The position numbers and the translations under genes were made by a program. Below the pieces are notes generated by a model. That model was not told where the DNA came from. It made no database searches and was given only the letters and a program-made list of their open reading frames with translations. Below, piece by piece: positions 14,315 to 22,617 of a stretch of DNA of 33,982 bases (positions are counted from its first letter, which is position 1; the number at the start of each line of letters is the position of its first letter). This stretch comes from an uncultured Planctomyces sp. (GTDB lineage: Bacteria > Planctomycetota > Planctomycetia > Planctomycetales > Planctomycetaceae), in contig CALGTK010000251.1 of assembly GCA_937904325.1 (NCBI GenBank), positions 1 to 33,982 on the forward strand. Reading direction: 5' to 3'.

Positions 14315-15655
14315 TCACTTAACCAGTCGGTGGAAGAGATCTTCCTGCTGGCTCGCCTCAACAAATTGATCAACGTTTCCTTTATCCAACGCTTGAACAA
14401 TGAGTGAGAATGTTTTGCGAGCAGCATTTGCAGTTTGTTCGACTTCGGTGTCGCCTTGAGCAGCGTTGAGGTAGTAGGACGTGTAGCCGTGGCAGCCTTG
14501 CTTTGCCATTTCCTGAATGTAGAGCGTTGTCACCTGGGCAGTGAGCGACGCATCGATGTCAAATTCGAGCCTTGGATGAGTATCGATGCCGACGCACGAA
14601 ACCGGACAACCAGTTTCGGCTGCGACCTCATTGAGGGTTGTCTTTAGATGGCGACCGAGTTGCTGCAGTTTTGTGGGAACATCTCGGCGCCGGATTTCGC
14701 GAAGTGTGGTCAGAGCGGCACGCAAACCAATAGTATCGCTCCAATAAGTGCTCGAGACGAACATTCTGGCAGCAGGTTTCATGACGTCGCGTTTTCCCAC
14801 GACTGCTCCCATCGCGTATCCGTTAGAGATTGACTTAGCAAAGACGGCCATGTCCGGGATGGTCCCGACTACGGTCTGAACGCCGGCTGCAGAAGCACGA
14901 AATCCGGTTGATACCTCGTCAAAGATCAGCACAACGTTGTGTTTTGTCGCCAGGCGACGGACTTGTTCGAGGTACCCTTCGGGGGGCATTTCCGACCGGA
15001 GTGGCTCCATCATAATTGCCGCAACTTCACCGGAATGGAGATCGAGCAGTTGTTCCAGTGCGGCAGTATCTCCATAGGGAAATGGGATTGCAGAGCCTGC
15101 GAGACACTGCGGAACTCCAGTCGGATCGATCTGTGGAAACAGATGTGAATCCAGACTGCCGGGTGAGAGGTTTGCTGCCAGATACCAGTCGTGCCAGCCG
15201 TGATACCCACAAAACAGAATTTTATCACGGTCGGTTGCACCTCGAGCAATGCGAACTGCGATGGCACATGCGTCACCGCCTCCTTTTGCATATCGCACCA
15301 TTTCTGCACAGGGAATTGTGGCGACGAGCTCTTCAGCCAGTTCGACTTCCAGTTCGTGATTGATCGAGTAAATCGTGCCCGAATCGATTTGTTTCTTGAC
15401 GGCGGCGTCCACTACCGGGTCACAGTAACCGAGAATGATGGCGCCGATTCCGCTGACCCAGTCGATGTAGGTATTACCGTCGAGATCGGTGATGTACGCA
15501 CCTTGAGCACTGGTCGCGTAGACGGGTGATATGCCAGCAGCAAATCGTGACGGCCGACGGCTGATGAGCTGCGTGCCGCCTGGAATAAGTTCGCAGGCCC
15601 GCTTGTACAGCTTCATTTGCTGATCGACGTTGTGCTGTCTGGAGTGTGCCGGCAT
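14315..15655 (-). CDS. Class-III PLP aminotransferase, glutamate-1-semialdehyde aminomutase-like
   Basis: The protein has 446 residues from ATG 15655, with AGGTG about 12 bases upstream; in-frame ATG 15715 and TTG 15724 would extend it. Landmarks are ACELIPGGTQ near the N-terminus, TDLDGNTYIDWVSGIGA, KGGGDACAIAVRIAR (phosphate-binding region), FCGYHGWHDWYL, IFDEVSTGFR (PLP-contacting aspartate 246) and FAKSISNGY (Schiff-base lysine K274). The pattern is closest to HemL-like enzymes. Its place between a CocE-type hydrolase and an amidohydrolase argues for catabolic transamination or an aminomutase reaction, not haem synthesis. The gene starts shortly after the hydrolase stop at 15728, so they are probably co-transcribed. 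The amino donor and substrate are unknown. Confidence 0.92.
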   Translation of the reverse strand: MPAHSRQHNVDQQMKLYKRACELIPGGTQLISRRPSRFAAGISPVYATSAQGAYITDLDGNTYIDWVSGIGAIILGYCDPVVDAAVKKQIDSGTIYSINHELEVELAEELVATIPCAEMVRYAKGGGDACAIAVRIARGATDRDKILFCGYHGWHDWYLAANLSPGSLDSHLFPQIDPTGVPQCLAGSAIPFPYGDTAALEQLLDLHSGEVAAIMMEPLRSEMPPEGYLEQVRRLATKHNVVLIFDEVSTGFRASAAGVQTVVGTIPDMAVFAKSISNGYAMGAVVGKRDVMKPAARMFVSSTYWSDTIGLRAALTTLREIRRRDVPTKLQQLGRHLKTTLNEVAAETGCPVSCVGIDTHPRLEFDIDASLTAQVTTLYIQEMAKQGCHGYTSYYLNAAQGDTEVEQTANAARKTFSLIVQALDKGNVDQFVEASQQEDLFHRLVK

Positions 15656-15727
15656 GTCTTTGTTGCACCTGAATGTGGGTGGAAGCGGACGTAATTCTGC
15701 AGCAATGCGAGCCATCACGGGCAAGTG

Positions 15728-17389
15728 CTAGTCGTTGGAATTGAGAACTGGAGCGATGACTCGCGAGGCGTGTTGGCTGTTGTGGTGGATTGTGTTTGTT
15801 GCTTTCTGAGCATCTCCCGGGAACTCGATCGTCAGGGGTTTCCCGTTTTGTGGATTCGGTTCATAGAGTGGGGCTCCGGTACTGGCGACTGTGACTCGGA
15901 TTTGGTGTCCTTTGTTAAAACTCTGGCTGATCCAACCGACCGGGAACGCCACTTTGTGGACTTTGCCTGGTGTCATGAGGACCTCTTTGTCGAAACCTTC
16001 GCGATAACGGGCACGCAGCGGGTAGTCGATGATCAATATTGATCGCCCGTCGGGGTAGACATCGCTCACCCGTACGATGAAGTCTGTGTCGAGTGCCGTA
16101 GAGGACACATAAAGCTCGGCATGAACTCGGCCGGTCCACTCGACAGCTGTTTCAAGTGGCGCTGTTGTAAACGTACGAACGTCAGGCTGCTGCTCGAAGG
16201 TGCGAGCGTCTCGGGCTCCAGGGAATGATCTACCGGGAATCTGCATTGGGTGTAGTGGATCACTGACGTAACTTGTCGAACTACTTTCGGATGCCTGTTT
16301 GAGCGTGGAGAGACCACCGCCGCTGTGAAGGTACATCGACGTTTCCGTCGCTTCAGGCGGAAAGTTTTCGGCAGTTCGCCAGACGTTTCCGGGGGCACCG
16401 GGCTCGTCGACGGCCCCCATCACGTAGTACCGCACGTTGGCGTCGCGATTGACTCCATTGTTTTTGCCTTTGAGGTGGTGATCGAACCAGCGAATCATGT
16501 GCGAACTTACGTCGAAGGCGGCGTTCTCGGGATAGATCATCTCGCCAATGCGGTTGCTCTTGTTACGACCGCCGTGCAGCCACGGACCGATGATCAACTG
16601 TTGCTGATCTTTTGACTGCTCACCTCCGTAATGCTGCCGACCCTGAAAGCTGGCAACGGATCCCTGATTCATAAAGTCGTACCAGCTTCCGATGGTGAAG
16701 CATGGGACATTCATTTTGTCGAAGTGCAGCGTACAGTCTTCGGCTTTCCAATAGTCGTCATAAGTTGGATGCCTGAACCACTCTGCGACCAGACGCTGGT
16801 TGTCTTCCGGGTTCCGGGCGACAGCGTCCATCCCTTTGAAACGATTTGGTCGAGTCGTTCCACCGATTCGATAGCCTTCCTGAAAAAGACTCAATCCCGT
16901 GTCCCGCATGTACTGACACACGAGATGCGGAGGCTTCGTCACTGCCAGATAGTTCTGAGCGTAACCTCCCTGTGATCCGCCGAATGTTGCGATCTTGCCG
17001 GTACACCACGACTGTTTTGCGAGCCATTCGCACGTGTCATAGCCGTCGGACAGTTCACCCCACTGCAACGCCCGATAACCAACCCACGTTCCCTCAGATT
17101 TCTGAGCACCGCGGAAGTTGACAAGAACGACGACATAGCCGGCCTTTGAAACTGCGGCCGCTGCACGACGCGTGGAAGCGGCTCGCAGGCTGGCATAGCG
17201 TTGTTCAAAAACGGCAGGCCAGGGTCCATCGCCAGAGGGTACATAGAGATACGCCGACAGGCGGACGCCGTCTCGCATCGAAATCATCTGGTGTCGTTCC
17301 GTCACGTCTTCAAACTCAAGATCGTCCTCGCCGACGGCGGGGATCGCGAATGTAGAGAAAACAGCGGCCGCAATGAGCAGGCGTGGCAT
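15728..17389 (-). CDS. Secreted CocE/NonD family hydrolase (X-Pro dipeptidyl-peptidase S15 type)
   Basis: The protein has 553 residues from ATG 17389, chosen because a clear signal peptide begins there (MPRLLIAAAVFSTFAIPAVG). The open frame extends further upstream, but that part has no homology-like sequence. Landmarks are ISMRDGVRLSAYLYVP, VLVNFRGAQKSEG, the nucleophile elbow FGGSQGGY (S139), IGSWYDF, LIIGPWLHG, and a C-terminal jelly-roll domain with FIVRVSDVYPDG and HQIRVTVASTGAP. Family members cleave esters, beta-lactam acyl groups or N-terminal dipeptides. An exported form would release an acyl or amino fragment outside the cytoplasm. It heads the minus-strand operon, and its start faces the divergent triple-RidA gene across about 150 bases. 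Confidence 0.92.
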   Translation of the reverse strand: MPRLLIAAAVFSTFAIPAVGEDDLEFEDVTERHQMISMRDGVRLSAYLYVPSGDGPWPAVFEQRYASLRAASTRRAAAAVSKAGYVVVLVNFRGAQKSEGTWVGYRALQWGELSDGYDTCEWLAKQSWCTGKIATFGGSQGGYAQNYLAVTKPPHLVCQYMRDTGLSLFQEGYRIGGTTRPNRFKGMDAVARNPEDNQRLVAEWFRHPTYDDYWKAEDCTLHFDKMNVPCFTIGSWYDFMNQGSVASFQGRQHYGGEQSKDQQQLIIGPWLHGGRNKSNRIGEMIYPENAAFDVSSHMIRWFDHHLKGKNNGVNRDANVRYYVMGAVDEPGAPGNVWRTAENFPPEATETSMYLHSGGGLSTLKQASESSSTSYVSDPLHPMQIPGRSFPGARDARTFEQQPDVRTFTTAPLETAVEWTGRVHAELYVSSTALDTDFIVRVSDVYPDGRSILIIDYPLRARYREGFDKEVLMTPGKVHKVAFPVGWISQSFNKGHQIRVTVASTGAPLYEPNPQNGKPLTIEFPGDAQKATNTIHHNSQHASRVIAPVLNSND

Positions 17390-17542
17390 GGCGGGGTCTC
17401 TTGAGAGGTGAGGGGAACCGGTCGTGGATCGACGACACACGATAGAGATGTGCGTGTCTCTCCGGCTACCATCCGAGACGAACTTGCTCGGCGAATCGAA
17501 CCGTAGGTTTGTCGAATCCTTCAAATATGAATTGGAGTGGTC
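17390..17542. promoter_or_regulatory. Divergent intergenic control region between the two catabolic operons
   Basis: These 153 bases separate the starts of the leftward hydrolase operon and the rightward triple-RidA operon, so both promoters should lie here. An imperfect inverted repeat around CGAACC-GTA-GGTTTG (about 17497-17513) is a possible operator. I could not identify convincing -35/-10 boxes, and no regulator gene lies next to it. The assignment rests on gene layout. Confidence 0.4.
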
Positions 17543-20383
17543 ATGAATGCACGCAACTCGCATGCAGAGGATGGGGCCAGAACCTGCCGTCAATACCTGC
17601 ACGGATTCTTCGCAGGAAGGGTGGCCGCCGCGGTGCGGTTGATCACTTTTGTATTGATGACTTTTTCCGCGTCTGAGTTTTGCACTGCCGTACAGGGTGC
17701 GGATAGAGCCAGCGGAGTTGCTATCGAACGATTTCCTTCTACGACTGTTGATGGCACATCAATCGCAGTCCGAGTGCGGAATGCGGCGCTCGCTCATACG
17801 ACTCAGATTTTTCCTGAGTCGACCGATACCAATGATGCGGCAACTCAAGTGACGTCGCTCTTCGCCCGACTGCAGACCGTTCTGCAGAAAGGCGGCGCGA
17901 CCCCGAGCGATATCGTAAAGCTGAACGTCTATGTTCGAGACTCCAGCGTGCGAACTATCATTTTGAAAGAGTTGTCGCGTTTGACGGCTGATGTTCAGCC
18001 CGCCATTGCCTTCGTTACGACACCGCTTCCAGACATGAACGTCGTGGTCGCACTGGATGCTGTTTTCGTAATGCCGCATATATCGGAGAGGGGACAGCCG
18101 TATTTCATTGTTCGTGAGGAACGAGCAGGCACCGACTATTCCGCAAGGGTCCGCGTTCTTCCACCGGGAGATGTCGTTTACGTTTCGGGCCAGGCGGCGG
18201 CGGGCGAGTTAGCCAAAGCAACGACAGATACGCTGGACGGGCTGCTGAAAACAATCGAAGCACTTGGTCTCGATCGGTCGCACATCGTCCAGATCAAGAC
18301 TTTCATGAGGCCAATGTCGGAAGCCGACGTCGTGAACCGTCAGATCGAAGCGTTCTTCGAAGAGATTCGAGTTCCACCGGTCTCGCATGTTCAGTGGCTG
18401 TCCGGCTCACGCCCAATAGAGATGGAACTGGTTGCGTGGGCACCACTGAAAGCGTCGGTCGAGACGGTCAGTTATTTCACACCGGACTGGATGAAGTCGT
18501 CACCAGTGTTCAGCCGGGTCGCACGGATCCATGGAAATGATCGTGTCTATGTTTCCGGCCTTGAAGCCCTGTCGCCTGGCGATGGCGAGAGTCAGGTGCG
18601 TTCGGTCTTCCAGTCGCTTGCGGGGGCACTCACGGCTGCTGGATCGGATCTTCGTCACTTGGCAAAAGCGACATACTACGTGTCCGATGCCGATGCGAGT
18701 GGCCAGCTCAACGCTTTACGGCCTTTCTATTACGATACCGCACGGCCTCCGGCTGCTTCGAAAGCAATGGTTGCTGACGTTGGAACTGCAGAGCGAACGA
18801 TTTCCGTTGACATGATCGCAGCCCCGGCAAGTTTGTTACGTAAGATGCCAAAACGCTCCGTTGAAGACAAACAGCCGAACGCGCACAAGACACAAACGGA
18901 GCTGAGAATTTCAACGGAAGTAGATTTCGGTACCGATCGTGGCCAGAGCTTCGGATCGCTATTCGAAATCCGAAATGGTGAGGGGCGTGTTGTCGCGGGG
19001 GCTGGCTTTGCCGATGTATACAACACTCGCTTTCGCACAGGCCGGCGGACGTTGCAGTTTTTTGTTCGCCCGGAGCGTGATGAGGCGAGTTTTGAAGTTG
19101 AGCGTTTGCCACATCCGGATCTCGACTGTGGCGTTTATCTGTGCGAATTTGACCATCAGATTTATGCCTGGTCGTCGGTCCGGGGGAACTCAGTTCGCAA
19201 GTGGGATGCGAAGTCTCGAACGTGGATCAAAGAGTTGCCGCCCGGTATGAAGGCTCTGAGATCGGGCGATGGCCTGATGCGTCTAGGGGAGGGGCGTCTC
19301 GTATTTTCTGAAAACGAAGCCTGGTTCAACGATCGGCAGATTCTGTCTGCCCCGGAAGTTGGCGGTTATTTTAACTTCTACTACGCCGATGGTCATCTCT
19401 TTTTCTACCATCGGAATAACGCTGATGCCGCGTCTTTTACTCGTATTATGGCTTGCCCCTGGACGTCGGATTCCGACGGCGCGATCGATCTGTCGTCGGC
19501 CATCGTCCTGAAGACGAAGTACGAGCTGGAGACGCCATTTGCCTGGGGGCAGTTCGGAAGGCAGGTGCTGACGGTTTCGAATCGCGGCGGGATCTATGTC
19601 TTTGAGAAAGGAAAGTGGCGGACAACACTCGCCGCGGACAACCGTTTCAGCTACCAGGTATATTCGTCCTTACGCTTGCACGATCGTCTGCTATTAGCTC
19701 AGTATCCGACTGGAAATGTCTTCGGATATCGGGGACAGCAAGCCGTTCAGCTTAAAGACTGGCCTCCCGTGATGGCTGGGGTGTCTTCCAGCGCCCGAGA
19801 GTGCCAGACGCTTGGCGTCTACAGAGGCGACCTGTTGGCGGGAGTCTGGCCGTGGGCCGAACTGTGGCGTCGCGATCGGGACGCCAGGAAGTGGCATTTT
19901 GCAGCAAGAATGTTTTCTCATCCACTGCTGACAGACATGAAGACTCATCCCTACGAAGCCAAGGCAGATCAATTCAAACTGGTGAGGAATCACTGGGGGC
20001 AGCGAGTGACCAGTCTGATTCCCTATCAGGATTCGTTGCTCCTTTCGACTTCATCCAAAGGGACTTACGAGTGGGACGATCGCTATGGATTTCTGACGGA
20101 ATCTCAGCGGCGTGAATACGGAGCCGTACTTCGGCTCCGCATGCCAGGAAATCTCGCGGTCCAGCCAGCGTGGAAGAATGGCCCGACGAAGCTTGCCTTT
20201 GACTTTGACGGCAGAAAGCTGGCAGTCACTCAGGACGGTCGGCAGTTGGGAGAAACTCACGTTGATCGATCATTCACTGTCGACCTGTCAGAAGTGAATG
20301 TGAACTGGTCGCGCGGGGTGTTTGGTCCTCTACGCGGGCAACTGACTCGCGGCGACTTCCAGAAATCAGGAACGCCCCGATGA
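17543..20383 (+). CDS. Exported protein with three RidA-like domains fused to a propeller-like region
   Basis: The 946-residue protein starts at ATG 17543, with TTGGAG just upstream; a GTG at 17537 is also in frame. A hydrophobic segment (about 30-50) suggests export or anchoring. Three YjgF/RidA-like domains follow at about 75-178, 200-302 and 325-428. They share the pattern VYVSGQ/VYVSGL, a helix, and then VKLNVYVRD, VQIKTFMRP or AKATYYVSD. The PxR position that carries the catalytic arginine in E. coli RidA reads PAIA, PPVS and PPAA, so by eye all three lack it. From about 430 to the end the protein is beta-rich with repeated blades (YAWSSVRGNSVRKWD, YVFEKGKW, LLLSTSSKGTYEWD), like a beta-propeller, ending in a possible concanavalin-like piece (LAFDFDGRKLAVTQDG). 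Its stop overlaps the next start (ATGA). Confidence 0.85.
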   Translation: MNARNSHAEDGARTCRQYLHGFFAGRVAAAVRLITFVLMTFSASEFCTAVQGADRASGVAIERFPSTTVDGTSIAVRVRNAALAHTTQIFPESTDTNDAATQVTSLFARLQTVLQKGGATPSDIVKLNVYVRDSSVRTIILKELSRLTADVQPAIAFVTTPLPDMNVVVALDAVFVMPHISERGQPYFIVREERAGTDYSARVRVLPPGDVVYVSGQAAAGELAKATTDTLDGLLKTIEALGLDRSHIVQIKTFMRPMSEADVVNRQIEAFFEEIRVPPVSHVQWLSGSRPIEMELVAWAPLKASVETVSYFTPDWMKSSPVFSRVARIHGNDRVYVSGLEALSPGDGESQVRSVFQSLAGALTAAGSDLRHLAKATYYVSDADASGQLNALRPFYYDTARPPAASKAMVADVGTAERTISVDMIAAPASLLRKMPKRSVEDKQPNAHKTQTELRISTEVDFGTDRGQSFGSLFEIRNGEGRVVAGAGFADVYNTRFRTGRRTLQFFVRPERDEASFEVERLPHPDLDCGVYLCEFDHQIYAWSSVRGNSVRKWDAKSRTWIKELPPGMKALRSGDGLMRLGEGRLVFSENEAWFNDRQILSAPEVGGYFNFYYADGHLFFYHRNNADAASFTRIMACPWTSDSDGAIDLSSAIVLKTKYELETPFAWGQFGRQVLTVSNRGGIYVFEKGKWRTTLAADNRFSYQVYSSLRLHDRLLLAQYPTGNVFGYRGQQAVQLKDWPPVMAGVSSSARECQTLGVYRGDLLAGVWPWAELWRRDRDARKWHFAARMFSHPLLTDMKTHPYEAKADQFKLVRNHWGQRVTSLIPYQDSLLLSTSSKGTYEWDDRYGFLTESQRREYGAVLRLRMPGNLAVQPAWKNGPTKLAFDFDGRKLAVTQDGRQLGETHVDRSFTVDLSEVNVNWSRGVFGPLRGQLTRGDFQKSGTPR

Positions 20384-21159
20384 AGTTCACAGATTTTTCC
20401 GCGTCTTTTTTATCGTTCCGAATTGATACGGACAGAAAGCCGCCGGCGACTGTCAGTCACGAACCTCCGTACAGTCTTAACAACGCAAGGATTCAGCTTG
20501 AATGTTGCTGCGAAGTCACTGAGAAGTCGAGTGGCTGGTCCGACAAGTTCGTGCTGGGGGCGAGTTGCAAGACGGAACGGGTTGGGGTGGAGAATGATAT
20601 CTGGACGAAGCCAAATGCCGACTTTACTCCAATTTTTTCGAGTACTGGATTCTTGAATCTTAAAACGTATGCCCGAGCGGGGGATGATGTTGACCTTTAC
20701 CCGCCCGGCTCCGGTAAGCAGACAGATCGTCAGACAGGGACGCAAGCAGACGTTTTCGACTCCGCTAAGATCGACATCGTTGAACGCCCTGGAGTGATTC
20801 TCGAATCCGCGAGGGACATCGTCGAAGCGACACTGATGAACGCTCCGTTGATTGCTCGGACACGAATAGAGTCGGATCGATACGTCGCCGTCATTGAGCA
20901 CCCGATCAAGACAATGAATGCCAACGAGCGAGATGATATTTTTCAAACGGATACCGGACCAGTTCTGTATCCGGACTTAACCGCTGAGCCACAGGATATG
21001 CTCAATCGACTCGAACTCGCGTTCAGTGCGTTTAATTGTTTCAAGTCGCTGGAGTTTCTGGTCCGCTGTGAAACAGAAATCAATGATGGTATCTGCGTCT
21101 ACCACTACTCAAGATCTGTGCGGCACGCATCACATAACGAGATTATCCGGTTTCTGTGA
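20380..21159 (+). CDS. Hypothetical protein of 259 aa, coupled to the triple-RidA gene
   Basis: The gene starts at ATG 20380, whose bases overlap the preceding stop as ATGA, a standard sign of translational coupling. The protein is soluble, with no signal peptide or membrane segment. It contains a cysteine cluster (LECCCEV, about 41-47), FVLGASCKTERVGVE, a DIWTKPNADFTPIFS segment, and a mid-region rich in Asp, Gln and Thr. The C-terminal half has HPIKTMNANERDDIF. I recognise no domain. Its position between the triple-RidA protein and the transporter suggests a cytoplasmic enzyme or binding protein of the same pathway. The opposite-strand frame in this interval is a shadow. Confidence 0.8.
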   Translation: MKFTDFSASFLSFRIDTDRKPPATVSHEPPYSLNNARIQLECCCEVTEKSSGWSDKFVLGASCKTERVGVENDIWTKPNADFTPIFSSTGFLNLKTYARAGDDVDLYPPGSGKQTDRQTGTQADVFDSAKIDIVERPGVILESARDIVEATLMNAPLIARTRIESDRYVAVIEHPIKTMNANERDDIFQTDTGPVLYPDLTAEPQDMLNRLELAFSAFNCFKSLEFLVRCETEINDGICVYHYSRSVRHASHNEIIRFL

Positions 21160-21272
21160 TCGCGTCAGAATTGCATCGCTGGTTAACCGGCCATCGATCG
21201 GCATCATTTTCCAAAGAAGTCAGTCGCCAGCGCACCAGCCAGAATTACGGCGTCCATCAATCAGGAGACGAT

Positions 21273-22589
21273 GTGTCAGACGAACTTTCCCCACCAAGAC
21301 CTCGCGTAGGCCGAGTTGTGCTGGCAAGTTTCGTCGGCACGATGATCGAGTGGTACGACTTTTTCCTCTACGGCACGGCGGCAGCCCTGGTGTTTGATCG
21401 GCTGTTCTTTCCATCGGATGACGAGTTTGTCAGCCGTATGGCTGCCTTTGGGTCTTTCGCTCTGGGCTTCTTTATGCGGCCTCTTGGTGGAGTTGTGTTT
21501 GGGCACTTTGGTGACCGAATCGGTCGCAAGGCGATGCTCATAACGACGCTATTGATGATGGGAATGGCGACGTTTCTAATCGGAGTTTTGCCGACCTACA
21601 ACACAATCGGTGTCGCGGCTCCATGCATCTTGATTCTTCTGCGGCTCGTGCAGGGACTGGGAGTTGGTGGTGAGTGGGGCGGAGCAGTTCTGATGGCCGT
21701 CGAGCACGGGCACGCTGGCAAACGAGGCTTCTATGGAAGCTGTGTTCAGATGGGAGTTCCGGCGGGGCTGCTACTCGCAACAGGTGTGTTTTCGATTTCC
21801 TTGTCGCTCCCTGAGGAACAGTTTCTCCGTTGGGGCTGGAGAGTTCCTTTTCTACTGGGAATCGTTCTGTTGGCCGTCGGGATGTTTATTCGGTTTCAGG
21901 TTTTTGAAAGCCCGCTCTTCGCGGAATCGCAAAAGAAGAATGACGTCAGTCCGATGCCAATTCTTGAAGTATTCAGCAAGTATCGCCGCAGCGTATTTCT
22001 CGCAATCGGTGCTCGTTTTGCCGAGAACGTTTGCTTTTACATTTTCACCGTTTTCGTACTCACGTACGCAACGGACTATTTGCAATTGCCGAAACAGACA
22101 ATTCTTAACGGTATCTGGATAGCGGCCGCCGTGCAGATTGTCGTCATTCCGCTGTCAGGCATTCTCTCGGACCGTGTCGGCCGCCGCCCTGTCTATCTGG
22201 CGGGAGCCGTCTTTATGTTCGTGTTTGCGTTTCCATTTTTCTGGTTGATCGAGACTCAACAGACATTGCTCATCTGGTTGTCGATCGTTCTGGCTCTTGT
22301 CGGCCACTCGCTGATGTACGGTCCGCAGGCGGCGTTCCTTTCCGAACTTTTCGGAACGAGAGTCCGCTACAGCGGAGCGTCCGTCGGCTATCAACTGGCC
22401 TCGCCGCTGGCGGGAGGTATTGCCCCAATGATCGCCGCAGCGCTTGTTGAGTGGTCAGGCGGAGCATCCTGGCCTGTATCCGTTTACATGATGATAGCTG
22501 CGATTGTTACTTTGCTATCGATCATTCTTGCGACGGAAACTGCTCACTCAGACATCTCAGACCTGGACCACACCAGCCGCCGACGTTGA
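21273..22589 (+). CDS. MFS transporter, metabolite:H+ symporter (MHS) family
   Basis: The protein has 438 residues from GTG 21273, which has AGGAGA four to five bases upstream. A GTG at 21156, overlapping the previous stop as GTGA, would add 39 residues that do not look like the family. MHS-type landmarks are VLASFVGTMIEWYDFFLYGTA at the N-terminus (shown here at family length), the motif GHFGDRIGRK in loop 2-3, GLGVGGEWGGAVLM in helix 4, RWGWRVPFLLG after helix 6, and SDRVGRRP in loop 8-9. Twelve membrane helices are expected. Relatives import organic acids, shikimate, alpha-ketoglutarate, proline or betaine. As the last gene of the rightward operon, it probably imports the compound or fragment handled by the neighbouring enzymes. 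Confidence 0.93.
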   Translation: MSDELSPPRPRVGRVVLASFVGTMIEWYDFFLYGTAAALVFDRLFFPSDDEFVSRMAAFGSFALGFFMRPLGGVVFGHFGDRIGRKAMLITTLLMMGMATFLIGVLPTYNTIGVAAPCILILLRLVQGLGVGGEWGGAVLMAVEHGHAGKRGFYGSCVQMGVPAGLLLATGVFSISLSLPEEQFLRWGWRVPFLLGIVLLAVGMFIRFQVFESPLFAESQKKNDVSPMPILEVFSKYRRSVFLAIGARFAENVCFYIFTVFVLTYATDYLQLPKQTILNGIWIAAAVQIVVIPLSGILSDRVGRRPVYLAGAVFMFVFAFPFFWLIETQQTLLIWLSIVLALVGHSLMYGPQAAFLSELFGTRVRYSGASVGYQLASPLAGGIAPMIAAALVEWSGGASWPVSVYMMIAAIVTLLSIILATETAHSDISDLDHTSRRR

Positions 22590-22617
22590 GAACGCAATTT
22601 GCCCTCTCAGGGACGTG

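Noticed and set aside
14315-15655. The aminotransferase as the housekeeping HemL of haem synthesis
   Set aside because: The neighbours are catabolic and no other haem genes are present; similarity alone does not justify the hemL symbol.
17390-17602. N-terminal extension of the CocE-type hydrolase up to 17602
   Set aside because: A normal signal peptide begins at ATG 17389; the extension would bury it and would overlap the divergent gene start.
20410-20946. 178-residue minus-strand frame opposite the unknown 259-aa gene
   Set aside because: The plus-strand gene has the ATGA coupling to its neighbour and an operon position; the minus frame has no supporting start context or partner.
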